Shown piece after piece: positions 8,407-16,052 of a stretch of DNA of 64,000 nt. Origin of the DNA: Bacillota bacterium. GTDB lineage: Bacteria > Bacillota > Clostridia > Clostridiales > Clostridiaceae. A program made the translations under genes and the position numbers. The stretch's first letter is position 1. Each line of letters opens with the position of its first letter. The notes under the pieces are model-generated. The model made no database searches. It was not told the DNA's origin and worked only from the letters and a program-made list of their open reading frames with translations. The stretch spans positions 41,207 to 105,206 of the forward strand of contig JAEZKY010000331.1 of assembly GCA_023435985.1 (NCBI GenBank). Reading direction: 5' to 3'.

Positions 8407-9594
8407 ATGAGTTTTAGAATAAATGATACAGTAACATGGGTTGGAAAGATTGATTGGGAATTAAAAAAGTTTCATGGAGATGAATATTCAACGCATAAAG
8501 GCTCATCGTATAATTCCTATTTGATTAGAGATGAGAAAACAGTCTTAATTGATACAGTTTGGGAGCCGTTCAATAAAGAATTCATTACTAATTTAAAAAA
8601 AGAAATTGATATAAATAAAATTGATTATATAGTTATGAATCATTCAGAAGTAGATCATAGTGGTGCATTAGTAGAACTTATGAAGGAGATACCTAATACT
8701 CCTATATACTGCACTAAGAGCGGTGTTAAAGTATTAAAAGGCCATTATCATCAAGAGTGGAACTTTGTTGAAGTAAAAACTGGAGATACTTTGGATATAG
8801 GTAAACACAAACTTACTTTTATTGAAGCTAGTATGCTTCATTGGCCAGATACTATGTTTACATATCTATCAGGGGAAAATATTTTATTTAGTAATGATGG
8901 TTTTGGTCAGCACTATGCTTCAGAGTATATGTATAATGATAAAGTTGATCAGTCAGAATTATATCAGGAAGCACTTAAGTATTATGCTAATATATTGACC
9001 CCGTTTAGTAAACAGGTTTCAAGAAAAATCGAAGAAATCTTAAGCTTCAACTTACCGATAGATATGATTTGCTCAAGTCATGGAGTAATATGGAGGGATA
9101 ATCCTATACAGATAGTAAATAAATATTTAGAATGGGCAAATGAGTATAAAGAAAATCAAATCACAATAATTTATGATAGTATGTGGAATGCAACAAGAAG
9201 GATGGCAGAATGTATAGCAGAAGGTATAAAAAATAATAATAAGGATGTAGCAATAAAAATTATCAACAGTGCTAAAGGTGATAAAAATGATATTTCTGTG
9301 GAAGCTTTTAAATCAAAAATAGTGCTTGTTGGTTCTTCAACAATAAATAACGGAATTTTAACATCAACAGCAGCAATATTGGAAATGATTAAAGGATTAA
9401 AATTCAAAGGAAAAAAAGGAGCCGCTTTTGGCAGTTATGGATGGAGTGGTGAAGCTACAAAATTAATTACAGAGGAGTTAGAAAAATCTGGCTTTGAAGT
9501 AATTAATTCAGGAATAAGAGAATTATGGAATCCCGATGAAGATGCACTAAATAGGTGCAGGGAATTTGGTAAAGCAATTGCAGAAATGCTTTAA
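8407..9594 (+). CDS. fprA: FprA-type flavodiiron protein
   Basis: Cytoplasmic oxygen (or NO) reductase of 395 residues. The N-terminal metallo-beta-lactamase-like domain carries the diiron motif HSEVDHSG (H79, E81, D83, H84) plus later ligands in MLHWPD, SNDGFGQH and SSHGVIW. The C-terminal flavodoxin domain starts near residue 250 (IIYDSMWNATRRMAE, with SYGWSGE near the FMN site). In clostridia it takes electrons from rubredoxin and reduces O2 to water. A rubredoxin gene follows after 68 bases, which fits this pathway. The start follows AAAAGGGGTG. Confidence 0.95.
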   Translation: MSFRINDTVTWVGKIDWELKKFHGDEYSTHKGSSYNSYLIRDEKTVLIDTVWEPFNKEFITNLKKEIDINKIDYIVMNHSEVDHSGALVELMKEIPNTPIYCTKSGVKVLKGHYHQEWNFVEVKTGDTLDIGKHKLTFIEASMLHWPDTMFTYLSGENILFSNDGFGQHYASEYMYNDKVDQSELYQEALKYYANILTPFSKQVSRKIEEILSFNLPIDMICSSHGVIWRDNPIQIVNKYLEWANEYKENQITIIYDSMWNATRRMAECIAEGIKNNNKDVAIKIINSAKGDKNDISVEAFKSKIVLVGSSTINNGILTSTAAILEMIKGLKFKGKKGAAFGSYGWSGEATKLITEELEKSGFEVINSGIRELWNPDEDALNRCREFGKAIAEML

Positions 9595-9662
9595 ATATAT
9601 TTGATATAAATTAATAAATATTAGTATTTAAATAATAATTAAATTTAGAGGAGGTTTTTATT

Positions 9663-9821
9663 ATGGAAAAGTATATTTGTACAGTATGTGGTTATATTTA
9701 TGATGAGGCATTAGGTGATCCAGATAATGGAGTTGCACCAGGAACAAAGTTTGAAGATATTCCTGATGATTGGGTATGTCCATTATGCGGAGTTCCAAAG
9801 TCAGATTTTGAAAAACAATAG
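9663..9821 (+). CDS. Rubredoxin
   Basis: A 52-residue iron protein starting at ATG 9663 behind GAGGAGG. It shows both CxxC knuckles of a [Fe(SCys)4] centre: C6-x-x-C9 (YICTVCGY) and C39-x-x-C42 (VCPLCGVPK), with the conserved DPDNGVAPGT and DDWVCP segments. Length and pattern are standard. It is the electron donor for flavodiiron proteins and lies directly downstream of fprA, so the two form an oxygen-detoxification pair. It is followed by hairpins at 9819-9857 and 9894-9936. Confidence 0.97.
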   Translation: MEKYICTVCGYIYDEALGDPDNGVAPGTKFEDIPDDWVCPLCGVPKSDFEKQ

Positions 9822-9857
9822 GCATATTGATCTGGTACTTTTTTGATAATGCCTAAT
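9819..9857 (+). repeat. Hairpin of the AGGCA repeat type after rubredoxin
   Basis: TAGGCATAT and ATAATGCCTA form the ends of an imperfect hairpin with a T-run in its right half. The ends resemble the arms of the dispersed palindromic repeat (AGGCAC...GTGCCT). It may also serve as a terminator for rubredoxin. Confidence 0.5.
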
Positions 9858-9893
9858 AAAATAGTTAAAATCCAAATATAAAGTTTTAATAAA

Positions 9894-9936
9894 AAGGGAC
9901 GATCAAAATAATTTTAAAAATTTTGAAAGTCCCTTA
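9894..9936 (+). terminator. Hairpin terminator downstream of rubredoxin
   Basis: AGGGACGATCAAAAT pairs with ATTTTGAAAGTCCCT across a short A/T loop. The following T-run is weak, so termination strength is uncertain. A solo repeat arm (TTTTCATGTGCCTTA) follows at about 9982-9997. Confidence 0.6.
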
Positions 9937-10025
9937 TATATTGTGTATTATTATATTTATAGAAAAGTATTCGAGAATATTATTTTCATGTGCCTTAATA
10001 ATAAATAATTAGGAGAATGAGTTAT

Positions 10026-10790
10026 ATGTTTACGGAAGAAAGATTGGATGAGATATTAAATATATTAAATATGCAGGGTAAAGTTAAGGTTAAAGATTTA
10101 AGTCAAAGGTTTAATGTGACAGAAGATTGTATTAGAAAAGATCTAAAACAGTTAGAACATACAGGAAAATTAAAAAGAACATATGGAGGGGCAATTCAAG
10201 TTAGGCAGTCTTCTCAAATATATGATATTTCAGAAAGGGAAAAGGTAGATATTTCAGCTAAGAGCATAATTGCAGAAAAAGCCTTAGAATTAATTCAAGA
10301 TAGGGAAACTATATTTTTAGATATTTCCACAATTAATATTTTAATAGCAAAAGCTCTCTTAAAAAGTAAAAAAAGAGTGATAGTTGTAACTAATATGCTT
10401 GAGATTGCAAATATTTTAGCGATGTCAGAAAATAATATTACAGTTGTGGTTGCAGCAGGTGTTTTGAATAAAGCATTAAACGGTTTTATTGGAGCAGCGG
10501 CTAATGATTTTATTAAAAAATATAAATTTGATAAAGCCTTTATAGGTAGTTGCGGAATTGATGCTTTTGATAAAAGTATAACTACTTTTGAAATTGAGGA
10601 TGGGATAACCAAAGCAGCTATAATACAATCCAGCAAAAAAACATTTTTGGTAATGGAAAATAAAAAGTTTAATGTAGATGGCAATTATAAATTCGCTATG
10701 ATTGATGATATAGATGCAATAATAACAAATGAAAAGCCTAATGAACAGATCACAGAAATATTAGATAATAGCGAAATAGAATTGATATAA
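10026..10790 (+). CDS. DeoR-family transcriptional regulator
   Basis: Regulator of 254 residues. The N-terminal winged helix (about 1-60: ILNMQGKVKVKDLSQRF, then KDLKQLE and LKRTYGGA) is the DeoR type. The C-terminal DeoR sensor domain shows FLDIST, IVVTNMLEIA, FIGAAAND and FIGSCGID, the phosphosugar-binding fold. I chose ATG 10026, ten bases after AGGAG; ATG 10017 would be only one base from that site. No sugar operon is adjacent, so the target cannot be read from context. It faces the rimI gene across a shared terminator. Confidence 0.88.
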   Translation: MFTEERLDEILNILNMQGKVKVKDLSQRFNVTEDCIRKDLKQLEHTGKLKRTYGGAIQVRQSSQIYDISEREKVDISAKSIIAEKALELIQDRETIFLDISTINILIAKALLKSKKRVIVVTNMLEIANILAMSENNITVVVAAGVLNKALNGFIGAAANDFIKKYKFDKAFIGSCGIDAFDKSITTFEIEDGITKAAIIQSSKKTFLVMENKKFNVDGNYKFAMIDDIDAIITNEKPNEQITEILDNSEIELI

Positions 10791-10792
10791 AA

Positions 10793-10828
10793 ATGATAGT
10801 AGAGTTCCTAGGGAACTTTACTATCATC
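10793..10828. terminator. Bidirectional terminator between the DeoR gene and rimI
   Basis: GATAGTAGAGTTCC and GGAACTTTACTATC form a 14-base stem with one mismatch and a TAG loop, flanked by A-rich and T-containing sequence. It sits between convergent genes and overlaps the end of rimI. Confidence 0.75.
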
Positions 10829-11264
10829 TTAGCCACATGATAATGGCATCTTCTTTATTATCTTCGTAATAGCCTCTTCTAATTCCATCCTGCTTAAAAT
10901 TGTATTTTTCATATAATGCTTTTGCGGCTGTATTACTGCTTCTAACTTCAAGGGTAAAGGCGGTGCAGGCCCGCTCATTTTTACAATAATAAATTAATTC
11001 ATTAAGGAGCTTAGATGCAATTCCTTGCTTTCTGCAGTTTGGGTGTATAGCTATATTTGTTATATGTGCTTCATCTAAAATGATCCATGTTCCTGCAAAA
11101 CCAACAACTTTTCCATCAAGTCTTGCTATAAAATATTTAGCCACAGGATTAGATAATTCTTGTATATAGGATTCTATGCTCCAGGAAACAGAGAAACTTA
11201 ATGAGCTTATTTCTAGAACTTCATCAATGTCTTCTTCTTTCATCAAATCAATAGTTACACACAT
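10824..11264 (-). CDS. rimI: Ribosomal protein S18-alanine N-acetyltransferase
   Basis: GNAT acetyltransferase of 146 residues. The acetyl-CoA loop reads HPNCRKQGIASKLL and the C-terminal segment LEVRSSNTAAKALYEKYNF, both classical for RimI, followed by RGYYEDNKEDAIIM. It acetylates the N-terminus of S18 and in many bacteria is encoded with the TsaB/TsaE tRNA-modification genes, as here: it starts two bases after the tsaB stop. It is the last gene of the three-gene minus-strand operon and ends in a shared terminator with the DeoR gene. Confidence 0.9.
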   Translation of the reverse strand: MCVTIDLMKEEDIDEVLEISSLSFSVSWSIESYIQELSNPVAKYFIARLDGKVVGFAGTWIILDEAHITNIAIHPNCRKQGIASKLLNELIYYCKNERACTAFTLEVRSSNTAAKALYEKYNFKQDGIRRGYYEDNKEDAIIMWLR

Positions 11265-11266
11265 AT

Positions 11267-12013
11267 CTATTTCATCCTTTGCTCATATTCTCTTTCAGCT
11301 TGTGATTTCTTCAGGTAAAATGGAGTAGAGTTTGGATCATCAAAATCACCATTTTTTAATAATACATTGCCTATTTCGCCTAAAGAAGAAGCACGAACTA
11401 AATTAAGATGATTAGGTGGAAAATAACAATTTGGACAATTTTCAATTAAATAATCCTTATATTTATCTACACCATCACCAATAAATATAACTTTTTCTTC
11501 TTTTGCTTTGATAATTTCTACAAGTTCATTAAGATCTAGAGCAGAATAATCTAAAATTTTTTCTAGTGTAACTGGAAGATCAGAATCTGCATTGTTTGAT
11601 TTCATGTCAGTTATGGAATCAGCAGCATGCCCCTTATACAATGCAGTATATACACTATTTCGTAATGCATCCATTATAGGACATATAATTCCATCAAAAT
11701 TAGCTGCGCTTAGCGCTAAAGCATCTAGACTTGATACACTGACATAAGGTTTATTACTTCCAAAGCTAAGCCCTTTTATTGTGGCCATACCTATTCTAAG
11801 GCCAGTGAAAGAACCAGGGCCTTTAGAAACAACATATCCATCGATATCTTCTATATTTAAGTTATTAGCTTTTAATAAATTTTCGATTATGGACATGAGA
11901 ATGACAGAGTGCTCTTTCTTATCATTTAAAGTAATTTCTCCAAGTAATTTATTATCCTTCATTAAAGCAGCAGTTGCTACCTTTGAAGATGAATCTATAG
12001 AGAGTATAATCAT
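11267..12013 (-). CDS. tsaB: tRNA threonylcarbamoyladenosine factor TsaB
   Basis: ASKHA-fold protein of 248 residues. It shows the N-terminal ILSIDSSSKVATAAL strand, KEHSVILM, and the hallmark GPGSFTGLRIGMATIKGL near residue 70. It has no catalytic site of its own; it holds the TsaD/TsaE partners that make t6A37 on ANN-reading tRNAs. Its ATG overlaps the tsaE stop in an ATGA arrangement and has AAGGAG about eight bases upstream. Product interpretation is firm because of the tsaE-tsaB-rimI order. Confidence 0.94.
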   Translation of the reverse strand: MIILSIDSSSKVATAALMKDNKLLGEITLNDKKEHSVILMSIIENLLKANNLNIEDIDGYVVSKGPGSFTGLRIGMATIKGLSFGSNKPYVSVSSLDALALSAANFDGIICPIMDALRNSVYTALYKGHAADSITDMKSNNADSDLPVTLEKILDYSALDLNELVEIIKAKEEKVIFIGDGVDKYKDYLIENCPNCYFPPNHLNLVRASSLGEIGNVLLKNGDFDDPNSTPFYLKKSQAEREYEQRMK

Positions 12014-12471
12014 ATCTTCAACTCCTTTATATAATCATATCTTCCTCCATAAGGAGTTAAAATTATTTTTCTGTAATCTTCACCTTTAGTAAGATCCTTT
12101 TTTATATTTATATGAAGTAAATCATCTGGTAGAATTTCTTCTATATAATTTGCCCATTCAATAATAGATACTGCATCTGAAAAAATATAGTCATCAAAGC
12201 CAATTGCATAAATTTCATCAGGGTCATTTACTCTATATACATCAAAATGGTTGAGTTTTAATCTACCACTATCATATTCATTAACAATTGTAAAAGTTGG
12301 ACTTGTAATAGTATCGGTTACTCCAAGGCCTTGTGCAATTCCCTTAGTAATATGAGTTTTGCCAACCCCTAAATCTCCAGTTAAACAGATTATATCACCG
12401 GTATTTAATAATTTACCTAATTCTATCCCAAGATTAGTGGTATCAGCTACATTATAAATTTCAAATTCCAT
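12010..12471 (-). CDS. tsaE: tRNA threonylcarbamoyladenosine ATPase TsaE
   Basis: P-loop ATPase of 153 residues with Walker A GDLGVGKTHITKGIA (about 33-47), the TsaE signature SPTFTIVNEY, and LNHFDVYR with SIIEWANYIEEILPDD later. It powers cycling of the TsaB-TsaD complex in t6A synthesis. AAGGAGG precedes the ATG. It heads the minus-strand operon. An unexplained hairpin with T-runs on both sides lies 65-120 bases upstream of the start. Confidence 0.94.
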   Translation of the reverse strand: MEFEIYNVADTTNLGIELGKLLNTGDIICLTGDLGVGKTHITKGIAQGLGVTDTITSPTFTIVNEYDSGRLKLNHFDVYRVNDPDEIYAIGFDDYIFSDAVSIIEWANYIEEILPDDLLHINIKKDLTKGEDYRKIILTPYGGRYDYIKELKI

Positions 12472-12536
12472 GAAATACCTCCTTCAAGTGAGAACACATT
12501 CACACGTTAGATTTTTCTCACACACGCTAAAAAAGT

Positions 12537-12590
12537 CAGATGTATAAAGAAACCTATGGTTCTATAGTCATCTGCGATTTTTTTGTTTAA
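12537..12590 (-). promoter_or_regulatory. Hairpin upstream of tsaE, possible leader terminator
   Basis: CAGATG and CATCTG bracket an inner AGAAACC-TAT-GGTTCT hairpin. On the minus strand it is followed by CTTTTTT and on the plus strand by seven T residues, so it looks like a terminator in either direction. No gene ends here, so on the minus strand it may be a leader terminator in front of tsaE. Confidence 0.4.
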
Positions 12591-12740
12591 AATTCTATCC
12601 AAATAGTTTATAATACATTCTGAGTGAAAATAATAAAAACGAGGCTTATAAATTCTCATCCTTTTATTTTATATCAAAATTATATAAAAGCAAATTAAAA
12701 ATATTGTTTATAAGTAACTTTAATATTACATAAATTAAAT

Positions 12741-12796
12741 ATTCAGAAAAAATGTAATAAATTTGTATATATTTCTTCTGAATATGTTGGTATAAT
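12741..12796 (+). promoter_or_regulatory. Promoter with flanking inverted repeat for the ZnuA-like gene
   Basis: ATTCAGAA (12741-12748) and TTCTGAAT (12776-12783) are perfect inverted copies. They lie just before an extended -10 (TTGG then TATAAT at 12791-12796). The right copy covers the region between -35 and -10, the usual place for a repressor site. The regulator is unknown. Confidence 0.4.
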
Positions 12797-12957
12797 AAAG
12801 TAAAATATATGCTAAACTGTAATTAACAAAAATAATAAATGAATAGAGAATTAATTATTTTTGCTACATAAATTATAAATTGTTCTATATTTATTAATTA
12901 ATAAGTATATTAGAAAGAAAATTATAAGAAGTCAGTCAATTTTGGAGGTGACTTATT

Positions 12958-13863
12958 TTGAAGAAGATTACCTTTGCAATGATAATAATAACTATTGCAT
13001 TGTCTTTTGGTATGAGTTTTTTTTCAAATCCTTTGTTAGCAAACACTGACAATAATAGAACAGAAAATAGAGATAAATATTTAAATATAATGACAGTTAA
13101 TAAACCACAATATGATATGGTTAAGAAAATCACAAAAGATAGGAATAATGTAGAGTATATGCTTACTGAGGAGAAGGATATTAGTGAGTTTAAATATAGT
13201 GAGGATGTTTTAAATAACATATCTAATATGGATTTATTTATATATTCTGGTACTTCATTTGAACCTTGGAGTAATTCCCTTATTGATGAATTAAAGAAGG
13301 GCAATGTTGGAATAATAAATTTAGCAAGGGGTATAAGACTTTTAAGCTATACACAAGGTAGTGATACCAAGGAGAATCCTTATTATTTTGAAGGCATAGA
13401 GGAATATAAGATAGCTTTGTATAATGTAAAAGCAGCTATTCAAGATAAAGATCCTCAAAATAGAGATTATTATGAGGAAAATTACAATGAAGCCGTAAAA
13501 GAACTTGATGATAATTTAAAGAAATACAGTGATAAATTAAAATCTCTTAGTGAATATAAATTTATAACATTAAATAATGATTTTGATTACTTGACTAAAT
13601 CTTTAAGCTTAAATACCATTCAACTTGATAATCATGAAATGGGTGAGTTTATAAAAATTAATAATTTGGATCCGAAGAAAGTCATTATAATAGTTGATGG
13701 AGAAGCAGGAACTAAATTAGATTTATCAGGATATAATACAGTAAAGTTGTGGAAATATTATGGAGAGAATTCTTTTGATGATTTGATTTTATACAATGTA
13801 CAAGAATTAGCTAAATTAGCTCCAGAAAAAGATGATAAAGCTTCTAGCAATGTAGCAGCATAA
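12958..13863 (+). CDS. ZnuA-like substrate-binding protein lacking metal ligands
   Basis: Exported protein of 301 residues. A signal peptide is visible (MKKITFAMIIITIALSFG...PLLA, cleavage near residue 27). The body follows the zinc/manganese ABC binding-protein (TroA/ZnuA) fold: MTVNKPQYDMVKKITKD, MDLFIYSGTSFEPW, then AALYNV-type helices with DPQNRDYYEENYNEAVKELD. The places where the family has metal histidines are changed: the DPH-W site is ENPYYF, and the later histidine strand is FITLNNDFDYL. It may bind something else or be non-functional for metal. The start is TTG 12958, seven bases after GGAGGTG. No permease or ATPase is adjacent. Confidence 0.7.
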   Translation: MKKITFAMIIITIALSFGMSFFSNPLLANTDNNRTENRDKYLNIMTVNKPQYDMVKKITKDRNNVEYMLTEEKDISEFKYSEDVLNNISNMDLFIYSGTSFEPWSNSLIDELKKGNVGIINLARGIRLLSYTQGSDTKENPYYFEGIEEYKIALYNVKAAIQDKDPQNRDYYEENYNEAVKELDDNLKKYSDKLKSLSEYKFITLNNDFDYLTKSLSLNTIQLDNHEMGEFIKINNLDPKKVIIIVDGEAGTKLDLSGYNTVKLWKYYGENSFDDLILYNVQELAKLAPEKDDKASSNVAA

Positions 13864-14203
13864 GCTGATTTTAACTTAATATTAGTTATTTAGTATTTTA
13901 ATAAAATATATTTACTTATTTAGACTGCTAAAAAAAGTTATTTTATAATTAGGATAGCTTTTTTTAGTAGTCTTTTTAGCTGTGTCCCCAATTAGCTAAA
14001 TAAAGTTAGTCTTTCTATTTGTGTAATTAATCACAATATATTATTACAACTTAAATATAAATAAAAATTTTTTTGTTTTGATGTGATTTTTCTAGATAAC
14101 CCATATATCCAATATGAATGAATAAAGATAGTGAATTGTCATTATTCAAAGAGAATTTAAATTAAGGAAAGTCTATATTGAAAAATGAGGGGGAATGGTA
14201 ATT
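13864..14203. other. Intergenic gap with terminator, no gene seen
   Basis: About 340 A+T-rich bases. The only clear element is the terminator at 13923-13975. A short GTGTCCCC word occurs near 13983; a similar GGGACAC word is at about 18.7 kb. I see no open frame with a ribosome site. Confidence 0.55.
13923..13975 (+). terminator. Terminator after the ZnuA-like gene
   Basis: GACTGCTAAAAAAAG and CTTTTTTTAGTAGTC form a 15-base stem with a 20-base loop, followed by TTTTT. Confidence 0.8.
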
Positions 14204-14995
14204 ATGAGAGAAAGAAAATATATAAAATTTAGAACTGATATGTATGAGGATACAAAATTTAAAATAATAGATACAAAGCCTAATAGAGATTTAATTCACT
14301 ATGTTTGGACAAGACTTGTGGCTTTAGCTGGGAAGGTTAATTTAGAAGGAGATTTGTATATGTCAAGAAATATACCATATACAGTAGAAACTTTAGCAAT
14401 AGAATTTAACAGGGAAGCAGATCAAATAAGATCGGCTTTAGAAGTATTTATAGAATTAGAAATGATTGAACTAACAGAAGCTAAGGTTTATAGAGTGATA
14501 AATTTTGCAAAACACCAGAATATCAAAAGAACAGAAAAAAATAAATCTAAGAATGAGGCAGCAAAGTTAGAAGACATAAGTAAAGAAAAGCTTGAAAACA
14601 AAACTGAAGTAGATGAGCTAAACAGAGATAATAATACAAACAATGAAATTAAAGCAGAGGAAGGAAAGTTAGCAAAAGCTGGTGAAAGTAAAGATAATAA
14701 GGATACACTAAATGTTGAAAGCTCAGGTGAGGAAAATAAAGAATTTACGGATGAATATATGATGAAAATTAATACTGATATGAATAAGGAAGCACTAAGT
14801 AATAGTTCAAGAGATAAACCTCCTATAAATTTAGAGGTTAAAAAAAGCAAAAGAATAAATAAAAAAATGAAAAATGGAATCACCTGCGAAATTACGGATC
14901 AAGAACTGCAGTCTGATGATGTAATATGCTGGGTTAGTGATGGAGAAATGTCTTTAGCTGAGGGCGATGAATTAGTATCTAAATGGGCATTTTAA
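14204..14995 (+). CDS. Protein with phage replisome organiser N-terminal domain
   Basis: Protein of 263 residues. Residues 1-105 match the phage replisome organiser N-terminal domain: YIKFRTDMYEDTKFKIID, LVALAGKVNLEGDLYMS, IPYTVETLAIEFNR and FIELEMIEL. In phages this is a winged-helix origin-binding domain. Residues 115-220 are a low-complexity Lys/Glu/Asn-rich linker, and the C-terminal part (ITCEITDQELQSDDVICWVSDG) is unrecognised. ATG 14204, ten bases after AGGGGG, is preferred over ATG 14195, which is one base from it. No other phage genes are near, so it is either a prophage relic or a domesticated DNA-binding protein. Confidence 0.72.
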   Translation: MRERKYIKFRTDMYEDTKFKIIDTKPNRDLIHYVWTRLVALAGKVNLEGDLYMSRNIPYTVETLAIEFNREADQIRSALEVFIELEMIELTEAKVYRVINFAKHQNIKRTEKNKSKNEAAKLEDISKEKLENKTEVDELNRDNNTNNEIKAEEGKLAKAGESKDNKDTLNVESSGEENKEFTDEYMMKINTDMNKEALSNSSRDKPPINLEVKKSKRINKKMKNGITCEITDQELQSDDVICWVSDGEMSLAEGDELVSKWAF

Positions 14996-15273
14996 CTAAA
15001 AAGGTATTGAATCTGAAGATTTACAAAGGTGATATATACACTGATTGTATGATTAAGAATATATATTCCTTGAACTGTAGCCTCATAAGAGTTTTTTCAA
15101 GCTATATTCATTAAATCTTTGTTCGTATTTATTTATACTAGAAACCACATACATATTTGTAATATCAATGGTCATAATATGTAAGAGGCAATTGAAATTG
15201 AGCTGATGAAGGCTGTTAAGAAAAAATTTATTGATTAATTTATAAATATGTTATATAATAAATCTTGTCGCTT
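14996..15273. other. Intergenic gap before tRNA-Trp
   Basis: A+T-rich, with only short open frames. From 15186 an 18-codon stretch reads EAIEIELMKAVKKKFID then stop, preceded at once by a stop codon; it could be a remnant of a lost gene but is too short to name. Confidence 0.4.
15231..15259 (+). promoter_or_regulatory. Promoter of tRNA-Trp copy 1
   Basis: TTGATT (15231-15236), 17-base spacer, TATAAT (15254-15259), 15 bases before the tRNA. Confidence 0.7.
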
Positions 15274-15345
15274 AGGGGTATGGCTCAACGGTAGAGTAGT
15301 GGTCTCCAAAACCATTGGTTCTGGGTTCAAATCCTAGTGCCCCTG
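15274..15345 (+). tRNA. tRNA-Trp (CCA anticodon), copy 1
   Basis: Complete cloverleaf. Acceptor stem AGGGGTA pairs with TGCCCCT, D-stem GCTC/GAGT, anticodon loop CTCCAAA (anticodon CCA, Trp), T-loop TTCAAAT with stem CTGGG/CCTAG. The discriminator G is 15345 and a genome-encoded CCA follows at 15346-15348. It has its own promoter and terminator. A second, nearly identical gene is at 59.9 kb. Confidence 0.96.
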
Positions 15346-15353
15346 CCACAAAG

Positions 15354-15384
15354 GTCGTAGTACGTTGTACTACGGCTTTTTTAT
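15354..15384 (+). terminator. Terminator of tRNA-Trp copy 1
   Basis: GTCGTAGTAC-GTT-GTACTACGGC hairpin followed by six T residues, starting six bases after the CCA end. The same hairpin occurs without a tRNA at 23083. Confidence 0.92.
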
Positions 15385-16052
15385 TTTTCAAAGAAAAGCT
15401 ACCTGATAAAGTGGCTTATAGAGCCATTCTTCAGTGTGGGTAATGTTACCATGTGTTAGCTAATACTTGTTTGTGAGGGGCAATAAGGGACAAAAATGTA
15501 CAGATTAGATTCAAAATGCGCTGGAAATTTTAAAATTGAAATAAAATTTTAAATAAGCTGTGCTTATTAGCTTTAAAAATTATTGATGAATATTTATTTA
15601 AAAGTGATCTTATGCATTTGTTAAGTATAGAAAATTCATTAACAAAATACCTTAGGACCATAGTTTTTTATACCCACAAATAGTTATTTGATAGAGGATT
15701 TATTGAACATTAATCTAAATTAATGTAATATATTATAATATAGAAATATATGTTAAATATTGAATTATATTTAAATGATGTTTTATTAATTTATTGTATA
15801 AATATTTTCTAGCAATATAAATAAGATATTTACTATAAAACAGACTCTTAAAATAATAAGTAATAAGCCCTGTAATGTTAGACAACCCAATTAAGTCATT
15901 GCAGAGTCTAAAGAGAACTAACAACTGAATGCTAGTAATGTAATTGTATTACATTTATGTAATAATGTCTATGATATAAAATAAAATTACATTATGTATA
16001 AATTTTTCATTTGGTTTTTAGCATCTCTGTAAAGAGAGAGGGGAAAACATAA
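15385..16052. other. Long gap with no convincing gene
   Basis: About 670 bases. Short open frames exist on both strands but none has a ribosome site or a recognisable protein. The first 150 bases are a little richer in G+C than the rest. The last 100 bases hold repeated TGTAAT/ATTACA words and are the upstream region of the RRNPP-type regulator. Confidence 0.55.
15937..15955 (+). promoter_or_regulatory. Candidate operator of the RRNPP-type regulator gene
   Basis: AATGTAAT-TGT-ATTACATT is a perfect eight-base inverted repeat. Further half-sites follow at about 15958 (ATGTAATAATG) and 15986 (ATTACATTATG). The cluster lies 100 bases before the regulator start, suggesting autoregulation. Confidence 0.4.

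Larger units (their letters stand above)
12472..12957. other. Long intergenic region between divergent transcription units
   Basis: About 485 bases with no convincing gene. It holds a hairpin at 12537-12590 and an inverted repeat with promoter at 12741-12796. The rest is extremely A+T-rich. The length suggests that the plus-strand ZnuA-like gene has an untranslated leader of about 150 bases. Confidence 0.6.

Noticed and set aside
15733..15924. 63-codon minus-strand frame
   Set aside because: No ribosome site, hydrophobic/aromatic composition typical of A+T-rich noise, no recognisable motif.
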